In this document: positions 35,304 to 43,589 of the stretch, one piece after another
How the letters are laid out: each line of letters opens with the position of its first letter
How positions within the stretch are numbered: the first letter of the stretch is position 1
Source: Flavobacterium sp. JAS
GTDB lineage: Bacteria > Bacteroidota > Bacteroidia > Flavobacteriales > Flavobacteriaceae
Direction: 5' to 3'
Length of the DNA: 64,000 bases
NCBI RefSeq assembly: GCF_020991455.1
Contig: NZ_JAJMOX010000006.1
Location: 62,001 to 126,000, forward strand
Made by a program: the position numbers and the translations under genes
The notes under the pieces: generated by a model
Database searches by the model: none
The model's input: the letters and a program-made list of their open reading frames with translations, nothing else
What the model was told of the DNA's origin: nothing

Positions 35304-38300
35304 ATGAAAAGCAAATATTGTATAAAAACAACAATGCTTCCGTTTTGTATGGCGCTGCTGCTAAGCGTCTTTGCAATGCAATCTGGTTTTGCTCAGGAGC
35401 AATCCAAATATGTAAGCGGAAATATAACATCGGCAGATGATAATATGGGAGTTCCGGGTGCAACCGTTTTGGTAGAGGGAACAAAAACAAGTACAGCAAC
35501 TGATTTTGACGGATTATACAAAATTGAGGCGAAAACGGGAGATGTACTTGTAATTAGTTTTATGGGATATAAAACACAAAAAATTACTGTTGGAACTCAA
35601 AAAAAGATAAATGTTGTCATGCAGTCCGAAACTGCCGAACTTAAAGAAATTGTAGTTATCGGGTACGGAACACAAAAGAAAAAGGTAAATACTGCCGCAA
35701 CTTCATTAGTTTCCGGAAAGGATATTCAAAATGTAGCCAGTCTGGATGTTGTCAATGCATTGCAAGGTCAGGCTTCGGGTGTAAATGTTACTTCGGCTTC
35801 AGGTCAGCCTGGCGCTGGAATGGTAGTTAACATTCGTGGAGTTGGAACGGCTGGAAACAGTACACCTCTTTATGTTGTAGATGGTGTTGTGGTTGATAAC
35901 GGAATTGGATATCTTGATCCGTCTTCTATCGAAAGAATTGACGTTCTTAAAGATGCTTCTGCAGGATCTATTTATGGAGCCAGAGCAGCAAACGGAGTTA
36001 TTTTGGTTACAACCAAAAAAGGGAAAGACGGGAAAATGAATGTGGCATTTAATACTTACACTGGTTTTCAGCAAGTCGCTAAAAAACTAGATTTATTAAA
36101 TACTCAGGAATATACAACGATTATAAATGAAGCTCGTGTAAATTCTGGTTTAACACCATTGTATTCACAAGCGCAAATTGCAACATTCCCAAACCACGAT
36201 TGGCAAAAGGATTTATTTAATGATGGAGCCATGAAACAAAATCACTCTCTTACAATTAGTGGTGGTGATAAAAAATCTACAATTTCTACCGGACTATCTT
36301 ATTACGGACAAGAAGGAATGATTGGCGGGGTTAACAATCAATCAGATTATAATCGTATCACTTTCAATGTAAACTCAACTTCAGAAGTTATTGAAAATTA
36401 TTTAAAAATTGGAGAAAATTTCTCGTTTGCCAATATTAAAAGTTCAGGAGTTGCAGATCAGGGAATTTACAGCAATGGTATCAGAAGCTTCTTAAATGCT
36501 GCTCCTATTGATGCCGCTTATGATGCAAACGGAAATTTTGCTCATTCAGTTATTTCATCTGATATAAGTAATCCGCTAGGGTCATTATACTACAATAACT
36601 TTAATGAAACTAAAATAAACCGTTACGTTGGGAATATTTTTGCAGAATTAAAATTCTTAAAAAACTTTACTTACAGAACAAGTTTTGGTGTTGATATGAG
36701 CGATAATAATTACCGTTCATTCAAACCGGTTTATTCACTTTCTTCAAACGACAATAATACGGTTTCGAGTGTAACACAAAATGCGACTAAATCATTAGGC
36801 TGGATTTTTGAAAACACGGTTCAGTATAAAGGAACATTAAACGGAGCACATAATTTTGATGTATTAGTAGGTACTTCTGCAAAAAAGAATACTTCAGATT
36901 TTATGGAAGGAACCGGAAAAAAATTAACTTTTGATGATTTTGCACATGCTTATTTAAGCAATGCTACAGATCAAACATCAAATACGGTAAAAGGAAATCG
37001 TGCTGATTATGCGATTCAGTCCTATTTCGGACGTTTGTTGTACGATTACAATAACAAATATTTATTTACAGCAACCATCAGAAGGGACGGTTCATCAAAT
37101 TTTGCAGATTCCCACAGATACGGAAATTTCCCATCAGTTTCTGCAGGTTGGAATGTTGACAAAGAGGCTTTCTTTCCGGAGAATAAAGTAGTAAAAAATC
37201 TTAAACTAAGAGCAAGTTGGGGACAAAATGGTAATGACCAGATTCCTGCCTTCTCTTATATGTCAACAATTAGTACCTACAATAAGAACTATCATTTTGG
37301 TACTACCGACGAAACATTGCAAACAGGTGCAAGCCCAGATCAATTATCAAACCGTAATTTAAAATGGGAAACATCAGAACAATTAGATTTTGGTCTTGAT
37401 GCTACTTTGTTCAGCAACTTTACAGTAACATTTGATTATTACGATAAAAAAACGAAAGACTGGTTAGTTCTTGCCTCTATCCCAACTTATGCAGGTGCAA
37501 CAGCTCCTTATATTAATGGTGGAGATATTCAAAATAAAGGTGTGGAGCTTTCACTTGCTTATCATACTAATTTTGGAAAAGACTGGAGTTTCTCTATAAA
37601 CGGAAATATTTCGCATAACGAAAATAAAGTAATTAGAGTTGCCAACAGCGAAGGAATTATTCATGGAGATTCTAATCTATTGTTTCAGGGAACAGATGAG
37701 ATGAACCGTGTTGAGGTAGGCAAGCCTATTGGTTATTTCTACGGATTAAAAACAGCTGGAATTTTCCAGAATACTGCTGAAGTTGCTGCAGGTGTACAGC
37801 CAAATGCAGTACCAGGTGACGTCCGTTTCGTGGATTTAAACAACGACGGAAAAATTGATGCAAATGATAAAACTCAAGTTGGAAATCCAAATCCTGATTT
37901 TACGTATGGCTTAAACTTTGATCTTTCATATAAAGCATTTGATCTTTCAATTTACACATATGGAGTAGCAGGAAGTCAAAATGTTTTTGGAATTCACGAC
38001 CCAACTCGTGCTTACACAAACAACACTACAGATATTTTAAACAGATGGACTACAGAAGGAAGTTCTAACAGAGTTCCAAGGGTTACTTACGGAGCAGATA
38101 CAAATGGTAATTACACCAGATTCTCTGATTTGTATGTTCAAAATGCAGATTTCTACAGAATTAAAAGTGCTACTATTGGATGTGATTTGACTAAATTATC
38201 AAACAAGTTAAACTTCTTCAGTAAATTCAGAGTGTATGTAGCGGCTAATAACTTGTTTACGTTTACAAAATACCAGGGAATGGATCCGGAAATTGGTTTC

Positions 38301-38393
38301 GGAAACAGTAATCAAACTTGGGCAAAAGGTATTGACGTAGGGTTTTATCCACAGCCAAGAACATACATGATGGGACTAAATGTTAACTTTTAA
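35304..38393 (+). CDS. SusC-like TonB-dependent outer-membrane oligosaccharide transporter
   Basis: Forms the outer-membrane channel that imports oligosaccharides with its SusD lid. The 1029 residues begin with a signal peptide (MALLLSVFAMQSGFAQ). A carboxypeptidase-like beta domain follows (~33-115, VSGNITSADDNMGVPGATVLVEGTKTSTATD with FDGLYKI). The TonB box region is EIVVIGYGTQKK. The plug spans ~120-235 (VVNALQGQASGVNV, NIRGVGTAGNSTPLYVVDGV, KDASAGSIYGARAANGVI). A ~780-residue beta-barrel ends in YMMGLNVNF with a terminal aromatic. SusD follows 12 bases after its stop. By context the substrate is xyloglucan-type oligosaccharide. Confidence 0.96.
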   Translation: MKSKYCIKTTMLPFCMALLLSVFAMQSGFAQEQSKYVSGNITSADDNMGVPGATVLVEGTKTSTATDFDGLYKIEAKTGDVLVISFMGYKTQKITVGTQKKINVVMQSETAELKEIVVIGYGTQKKKVNTAATSLVSGKDIQNVASLDVVNALQGQASGVNVTSASGQPGAGMVVNIRGVGTAGNSTPLYVVDGVVVDNGIGYLDPSSIERIDVLKDASAGSIYGARAANGVILVTTKKGKDGKMNVAFNTYTGFQQVAKKLDLLNTQEYTTIINEARVNSGLTPLYSQAQIATFPNHDWQKDLFNDGAMKQNHSLTISGGDKKSTISTGLSYYGQEGMIGGVNNQSDYNRITFNVNSTSEVIENYLKIGENFSFANIKSSGVADQGIYSNGIRSFLNAAPIDAAYDANGNFAHSVISSDISNPLGSLYYNNFNETKINRYVGNIFAELKFLKNFTYRTSFGVDMSDNNYRSFKPVYSLSSNDNNTVSSVTQNATKSLGWIFENTVQYKGTLNGAHNFDVLVGTSAKKNTSDFMEGTGKKLTFDDFAHAYLSNATDQTSNTVKGNRADYAIQSYFGRLLYDYNNKYLFTATIRRDGSSNFADSHRYGNFPSVSAGWNVDKEAFFPENKVVKNLKLRASWGQNGNDQIPAFSYMSTISTYNKNYHFGTTDETLQTGASPDQLSNRNLKWETSEQLDFGLDATLFSNFTVTFDYYDKKTKDWLVLASIPTYAGATAPYINGGDIQNKGVELSLAYHTNFGKDWSFSINGNISHNENKVIRVANSEGIIHGDSNLLFQGTDEMNRVEVGKPIGYFYGLKTAGIFQNTAEVAAGVQPNAVPGDVRFVDLNNDGKIDANDKTQVGNPNPDFTYGLNFDLSYKAFDLSIYTYGVAGSQNVFGIHDPTRAYTNNTTDILNRWTTEGSSNRVPRVTYGADTNGNYTRFSDLYVQNADFYRIKSATIGCDLTKLSNKLNFFSKFRVYVAANNLFTFTKYQGMDPEIGFGNSNQTWAKGIDVGFYPQPRTYMMGLNVNF

Positions 38394-38405
38394 ATTTTGA
38401 AAACG

Positions 38406-39983
38406 ATGAAAAATTATATAAAATTATTCGCTGTATCAAGCTTATTCGTTTTAGGAGCTTGTTCACAGGATTTTCTTGACACTGAGCCTTCTACAACTAA
38501 GGTTGAAGAAAACTTTTATAAAACACCAAATGATGCTTACCAAGGATTAATTGCTGTTTATGATATATTACAACGTGAAGCTTACGGCGGACCTTTGCTA
38601 GTTAGTGAACAAGCTTCTGATGATTGTTTTGGAGGATATGGTACTGCAGATGCGGTGGTAGATCTAGAATGGGATCGATTTTTATATGTGTCTAATAAAG
38701 ACATGAACGCTGATGTTTGGAAAAACTCTTATTTAGGAATTTACAGAGCTAATATTTTATTAGAAAATCTGAACAAAGTAAACTGGGGATCTGACACGGC
38801 GCTAAAAACAAGATACGAAGCAGAAGTTCGTTTTTTAAGAGCACATTTCCATTTTCAGGCTGCAAAAATGTTTGGAGATATTGTTCCTCTGGACCATACA
38901 ATTACGTCTAGTGAATTTCAATTGCCAAGACAAGCTGCTGAAATAACGTATGCTTTAATCGCTAACGATTTAAAATTTGCTGCAGATAATTTAAACAACG
39001 ACAATTATTCTCAAACAGGAAACGCTAATTACGGACGCATTACAAAATGGGCTGCTGAAGCTTACTTAGCAAGAACCTTTTTGTTCTATACAGATTATTA
39101 CAAAAAAGCAGATTTGGCAGGTGTAATTACTAAAGCACAAGCAACAACTTATATTAATGATGTAGTAAGTAACAGTGGACACGGTTTGGTGGCTGATTTT
39201 GCTAATCTTTGGCTAGCTGCTTCTTTTGAGAAATTTGCAGGAGAAGATAATACAGAAATGGTTTGGGCTGTTCGTTTTAACGGTTCAGGAAAAGGAGATT
39301 GGAACCTAAACGAAGGAAACCGTTTTCAGGTTGATATTGCGCCACGTGGTGGAGCTATTGGAAAATATGCAAGTGGTTGGGGTGGAGCAACAGTGAATCC
39401 TAAACTATATAATGCTTATGAAACTGGAGATACACGTAGAGATGCTACTATTATTAATTATTCAGGCGAAGGTTTAAATTTTGATCAGCAAGCGAGAGAC
39501 CAACGCCAATACACAGGATATTCATGGAAAAAATATTGTCCAATTACGAATGCCGCGGGAACAAGTATTGTAGAAGTTAACGGAGGAAATTTTCAAATTG
39601 ACAACTATCAGGATTATGCAGTCATTCGTTTTTCAGATGTATTGTTAATGGCGGCTGAATTGAACTTAGGAACAAATGCAGCATTAGCTCAAGCAGATTT
39701 GGATAAAGTTCGTGACCGTGCTTTCAAGAGCACAACGCATAGAGTGCCGGTTTCAAAAGCGGTAATTATGAATGAGCGTCGTTTAGAATTAGCGCTTGAA
39801 GGACAACGTTATTTCGATTTAATCAGACAAGGTGTTGATGTAGCAAAAGCGGCAATTGATAATAATGACGCAGGATCTGATTTTGCAGTAACATTTAGAA
39901 CCGAAACTTTAGGTTGGTTCCCGTTACCACAATCTCAAATAGTGCTTTCAAACGGTACTATTTCTCAAAACCCGGGTTGGTAA
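38406..39983 (+). CDS. SusD-like glycan-binding lipoprotein
   Basis: Surface lipoprotein that captures glycans and caps the SusC channel. From ATG 38406 it has 525 residues; a TTG 9 bases upstream is possible but less likely. The signal LFAVSSLFVLGAC gives a lipid Cys, followed by the canonical QDFLDTEPSTTKVEENFYKTP. TPR-like helices carry RYEAEVRFLRAHFHFQAAKMFGDIV, and the family C-terminus has VIMNERRLELALEGQRYFDLIRQG and WFPLPQSQI. Together with the preceding SusC gene it defines a polysaccharide utilization locus. Confidence 0.96.
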   Translation: MKNYIKLFAVSSLFVLGACSQDFLDTEPSTTKVEENFYKTPNDAYQGLIAVYDILQREAYGGPLLVSEQASDDCFGGYGTADAVVDLEWDRFLYVSNKDMNADVWKNSYLGIYRANILLENLNKVNWGSDTALKTRYEAEVRFLRAHFHFQAAKMFGDIVPLDHTITSSEFQLPRQAAEITYALIANDLKFAADNLNNDNYSQTGNANYGRITKWAAEAYLARTFLFYTDYYKKADLAGVITKAQATTYINDVVSNSGHGLVADFANLWLAASFEKFAGEDNTEMVWAVRFNGSGKGDWNLNEGNRFQVDIAPRGGAIGKYASGWGGATVNPKLYNAYETGDTRRDATIINYSGEGLNFDQQARDQRQYTGYSWKKYCPITNAAGTSIVEVNGGNFQIDNYQDYAVIRFSDVLLMAAELNLGTNAALAQADLDKVRDRAFKSTTHRVPVSKAVIMNERRLELALEGQRYFDLIRQGVDVAKAAIDNNDAGSDFAVTFRTETLGWFPLPQSQIVLSNGTISQNPGW

Positions 39984-40005
39984 TTAATTTTAAAAACAAA
40001 TGATT

Positions 40006-40860
40006 ATGAAACGTATTCTATATATAGTAATAACTGCAATAACCATTGGCTCCTTATTATTTTCGTGTGAGCCAGTTGAAGATCGCGAGAGTTTGCCGGC
40101 AATAACACAAACGTCGTCAAACCTTAAATTTTCTGTGACACAAAATGCTGCGAATAAAAACGTAGTGATTTTAAAAAATGAAGATCCAACTGTAATTCCG
40201 TATTGGAAATATACCGATGCAGCTGGTAACGAATTAGGGCATTCTAATAAAGGAGATGATCAGGTTACATTTCCTTTCGCAGGAAAATATACGGTTTATT
40301 TCACCGCATATACAAGAGGAGGTTCTGTAGATGCAGCACCAGTTGTAGTTGATGTAGCCCAAAATGACACTAGCTATTTTAGCGATCCAAAATGGAATAT
40401 GCTTACTAACGGAGTAGACGGAAAAACATGGGTTTTAGATTTTATTGATCCCGTAGGTTGGGCAGGTTTAGATTATCCTGCCGCTTCTGGAGATAACTGG
40501 AACTGGTTTCCGGATTACGCAAGCAATTCCTGGGTAATGCCAAATAAAGATTGGGGTGAGATGCATTTTGATCTTAACGGAGGATATAATACAAAAGTAA
40601 CTCAAACAGCTATTGCAAGTACTGAACAAACTACCAAAACAGGAACTTACGGTTTTGATATGGCAAACAATAAATTGAGTTTTAATGGTGGAGTAGAAAT
40701 GCTTTACGGAGGAGATTATTATGGCGATGTAAGCAACTGGTATAGTGTAAAAGTAGTTGAGCTTTCAGCAACATCATTACGATTAGCTGTTATAAGAGAT
40801 AAAAGCAGAAAAGGTGAAGGAGTTTGTCTAATAGTTTTCCACTACAAACCAAAGCCTTAA
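40006..40860 (+). CDS. Surface glycan-binding lipoprotein (SusE/F-position protein)
   Basis: A 284-residue lipoprotein (signal ITIGSLLFSC; an ATG 6 bases upstream is an equal start). An N-terminal PKD/Ig-like domain (~25-110, GDDQVTFPFAGKYTVYFTAYTRGG) is followed by a beta-rich domain with many Trp and Tyr (GKTWVLDFIDPVGWAG, DNWNWFPDYASNSWVMPNKDWGE), as expected for a carbohydrate-binding surface. There is no catalytic motif. Its place right after SusD is that of the variable surface glycan-binding proteins. Ligand xyloglucan is inferred from context. A perfect 17-bp hairpin follows the stop. Confidence 0.82.
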   Translation: MKRILYIVITAITIGSLLFSCEPVEDRESLPAITQTSSNLKFSVTQNAANKNVVILKNEDPTVIPYWKYTDAAGNELGHSNKGDDQVTFPFAGKYTVYFTAYTRGGSVDAAPVVVDVAQNDTSYFSDPKWNMLTNGVDGKTWVLDFIDPVGWAGLDYPAASGDNWNWFPDYASNSWVMPNKDWGEMHFDLNGGYNTKVTQTAIASTEQTTKTGTYGFDMANNKLSFNGGVEMLYGGDYYGDVSNWYSVKVVELSATSLRLAVIRDKSRKGEGVCLIVFHYKPKP

Positions 40861-40873
40861 TTATTTAATTCTA

Positions 40874-40919
40874 AAGTCTCAGTTTTAAAGATGTTTCAAA
40901 GTCTTTAAAACTGAGACTT
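40874..40919 (+). repeat. Perfect 17-bp intercistronic hairpin
   Basis: AAGTCTCAGTTTTAAAG (40874-40890) pairs perfectly with 40903-40919 around a 12-base loop. No long T run follows. It separates the SusCD and binding-protein genes from the enzyme genes, so it may protect the upstream mRNA or act as partial terminator. Confidence 0.85.
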
Positions 40920-40962
40920 AAATTATTTCTATTTCCAATTCCCAAAATAAAAAATAGTACCA

Positions 40963-43449
40963 ATGCAGAAAATAAAAAAATTAAGTCGCATACTTTCCAT
41001 ATTAGTCTTGGTTGGAATCATTTTTTTTGGCTCTTGCAGCAAGAAAGAAGATGCTTTTAATACCCGAAAAATTTCTTTTAATTCAGATTGGAGTTTTCAC
41101 TTAAACGATAGCATAACTGATAAAGATACCATTGGAATTTCAACCAAATGGAGAACCTTAAATGTTCCGCATGATTGGAGTATCGAAGGGAAGTTTGATG
41201 AAAAAAGCCCTGCCGGATATGGAGGCGGAGCACTTAACGGAGGTCTAGGTTGGTATAAGAAAACTTTTAAAATAAGTGATTCTGATAAAAATAAAGTTAT
41301 ATCAATTGTCTTTGACGGAGTCTACAGAAATAGTGAAGTTTGGATAAACGGACATTATTTAGGAAAACGTCCAAACGGATATATTGGCTTTCAATATGAA
41401 ATCTCTTCGTATTTAAATTACGGAGACAAAAACAACGAAATTATTGTAAAGGTTGACAATTCAAAACAACCCAATTCACGTTGGTATTCAGGATCAGGGA
41501 TTTTTAGAAATGTCTGGTTAGAAACTACAGATAAATTACACGTTGCACAATGGGGAACTTATGTAACAACACCAAAAGTTACGACTGAAAAAGCTTCAAT
41601 ACATTTTGAAACTACGATTCAGAATCAAAATACAGCTTCAAAAAAAGCAACTGTAACCACTACTATTTTTAAAGAAGCTACCAAAGTAACATCCGTTACC
41701 CAAAATATAACCATTGGAGCAAATGCCAACCAAATCATTAAACAAGAAGCTGAAGTTGAATCGCCAGTTTTATGGTCAGTTGAAAAGCCGGAATTATACA
41801 CAGCTATCACCGAAATTTCTGTTGATGATAAAATTGTAGATCAATACAAAACCAATTTCGGAATCAGAGATTTTAAATTTGATTTAGACAAAGGTTTCCT
41901 TTTAAACGGAAAACAAGTTAAAATTAAAGGAGTTTGTATGCATCATGATTTAGGACCGCTTGGATCTGCAATCAATACGCGTGCGATCGAACGTCAGTTA
42001 GAAATCTTAAAAGGAATGGGCGTTAACGGAATCAGAACTTCTCACAATCCACCTGCTCCTGAACTTCTGGATCTTTGCGATAAAATGGGTTTCATTGTTA
42101 TGGATGAAGCATTTGACATGTGGAAACAAAGCAAAACCAAATACGATTACGGAAACGATTGGGACAAATGGCACAAGAAAGATTTAATCGATCAATTGCT
42201 TCGCGACCGTAACCATCCAAGTATTTTTATGTGGAGTATTGGAAATGAAATTCCACAGCAATGGGACGAAAGTGGTGTTGTGATAGCAAAAGAATTGGCG
42301 GCAATTACACGTCAATACGATAAAACCCGTCCAATCACTGCTGCTATGAATCCGCCAGTGAATATGAATCTTGATGGTATCGATTTACAGTTTGATAAAG
42401 CAAAAGTGGATTATAATAAAATTGCAGCTTCTGGAACTTTGGACATTATTGGTTACAATTATGCGCATCAAACGTATGAATACCATAAAAAGAATTTCCC
42501 GAATACACCATTTATTGCTACAGAAACAACATCAGCTTTAGAAACTCGTGGTTATTATGATGCCAATTCTGATTCCATTAAAAAATGGCCGGTAAGATGG
42601 GATCTTAAATTTACAGGAGGAAATCCCGGAAACACTGTTTCTGCTTACGATCAGGTTCAGGCGCCTTGGGGTTCTACACATGAAGCAACTTGGAAAATCA
42701 TTAAAAAACACGATTACCTTTCAGGAATGTACATCTGGACAGGTTTCGATTATATTGGAGAACCAACTCCATACGAATGGCCATCAATAAGTTCGTATTT
42801 CGGAATTGTAGATTTAGCCGGTTTCCCAAAAGACGTTTATTATATGTACCAAAGTGAATGGACAGACAAAACCGTTCTGCACATTTTCCCACATTGGAAC
42901 TGGAAAGTTGGACAAAATGTTGATGTTTGGGCTTATTATAATAAAGCAGATGAGGTTGAACTTTTCCTTAACGGAAAATCAGTTGGAATCAGAAGTAAAA
43001 AGGGAGACGATTTACACGTAATGTGGAGAATTCCTTTTCAACCAGGAACCCTAAAAGCAATTTCTCGTAAAAACGGAAAAACAGTTTTGGAAACCGAAAT
43101 TAAAACAGCCGAAAATCCATCGCAATTAAAATTGACAGCAGACAGAAGCAACATCAAAGCCGACGGAAATGATTTGTCATTTGTAACCGTTGATATTCAG
43201 GATGCAAAAGGAACTTTGGCTCCAAATGCCAATAACGAAATTAATTTCTCCTTAAAAGGAGACGGAAAAATCGTAGGCGTTTGCAGTGGAGATCCGGTAA
43301 GTCATGAATCATACAAAGGTTCAAAACACACCGCGCTTAACGGGAAATGTTTGGTCATTATTCAGTCTGATAATAAAACAGGAAGATTAGAATTAACCGC
43401 TAAAGCGAATGGATTAAAACCAGCAACAATTGTAATTACAGCAGAGTAA
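40963..43449 (+). CDS. GH2 lipoprotein, probable beta-galactosidase
   Basis: An 828-residue glycoside hydrolase family 2 enzyme with a lipoprotein signal (VLVGIIFFGSC). It has the N-terminal jelly-roll (TLNVPHDWSIEGKFDEKSPAG, WYKKTFKI, SRWYSGSGIFRNVWL), an Ig-like domain and a TIM barrel. The acid/base is E429 (SIGNEIP) and the nucleophile E521 (FIATETTS). C-terminal Ig-like domains follow (DVWAYYNKADEVELFLNGKSVG). Removal of beta-linked galactose from xyloglucan side chains is the likely role here. Beta-galactosidase is preferred over beta-glucuronidase or mannosidase by the HDWSIEG region and context, but substrate is inferred. Confidence 0.9.
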   Translation: MQKIKKLSRILSILVLVGIIFFGSCSKKEDAFNTRKISFNSDWSFHLNDSITDKDTIGISTKWRTLNVPHDWSIEGKFDEKSPAGYGGGALNGGLGWYKKTFKISDSDKNKVISIVFDGVYRNSEVWINGHYLGKRPNGYIGFQYEISSYLNYGDKNNEIIVKVDNSKQPNSRWYSGSGIFRNVWLETTDKLHVAQWGTYVTTPKVTTEKASIHFETTIQNQNTASKKATVTTTIFKEATKVTSVTQNITIGANANQIIKQEAEVESPVLWSVEKPELYTAITEISVDDKIVDQYKTNFGIRDFKFDLDKGFLLNGKQVKIKGVCMHHDLGPLGSAINTRAIERQLEILKGMGVNGIRTSHNPPAPELLDLCDKMGFIVMDEAFDMWKQSKTKYDYGNDWDKWHKKDLIDQLLRDRNHPSIFMWSIGNEIPQQWDESGVVIAKELAAITRQYDKTRPITAAMNPPVNMNLDGIDLQFDKAKVDYNKIAASGTLDIIGYNYAHQTYEYHKKNFPNTPFIATETTSALETRGYYDANSDSIKKWPVRWDLKFTGGNPGNTVSAYDQVQAPWGSTHEATWKIIKKHDYLSGMYIWTGFDYIGEPTPYEWPSISSYFGIVDLAGFPKDVYYMYQSEWTDKTVLHIFPHWNWKVGQNVDVWAYYNKADEVELFLNGKSVGIRSKKGDDLHVMWRIPFQPGTLKAISRKNGKTVLETEIKTAENPSQLKLTADRSNIKADGNDLSFVTVDIQDAKGTLAPNANNEINFSLKGDGKIVGVCSGDPVSHESYKGSKHTALNGKCLVIIQSDNKTGRLELTAKANGLKPATIVITAE

Positions 43450-43464
43450 TAAGTCGTCGCTATT

Positions 43465-43566
43465 CCTGCAAGGTTTCCAAAACCTTGTAGGTATAATTGA
43501 CAGATAAATAATTAAAGTTTTGAATAACTCAACATAATACCTACAAGGTTTCGAAAACCTTGCAGG
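43465..43566. repeat. 102-bp inverted repeat with AAGGTTT/AAACCTT arms
   Basis: Two 30-base arms (43465-43494 and 43537-43566) are complementary except for two positions. Each arm is itself a hairpin (CAAGGTTTCCAAAACCTTG). The whole lies between the GH2 and GH31 genes. A related single hairpin is at 48374-48406. Confidence 0.85.
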
Positions 43567-43589
43567 AAAGAAAATAATAAAATTAACAA

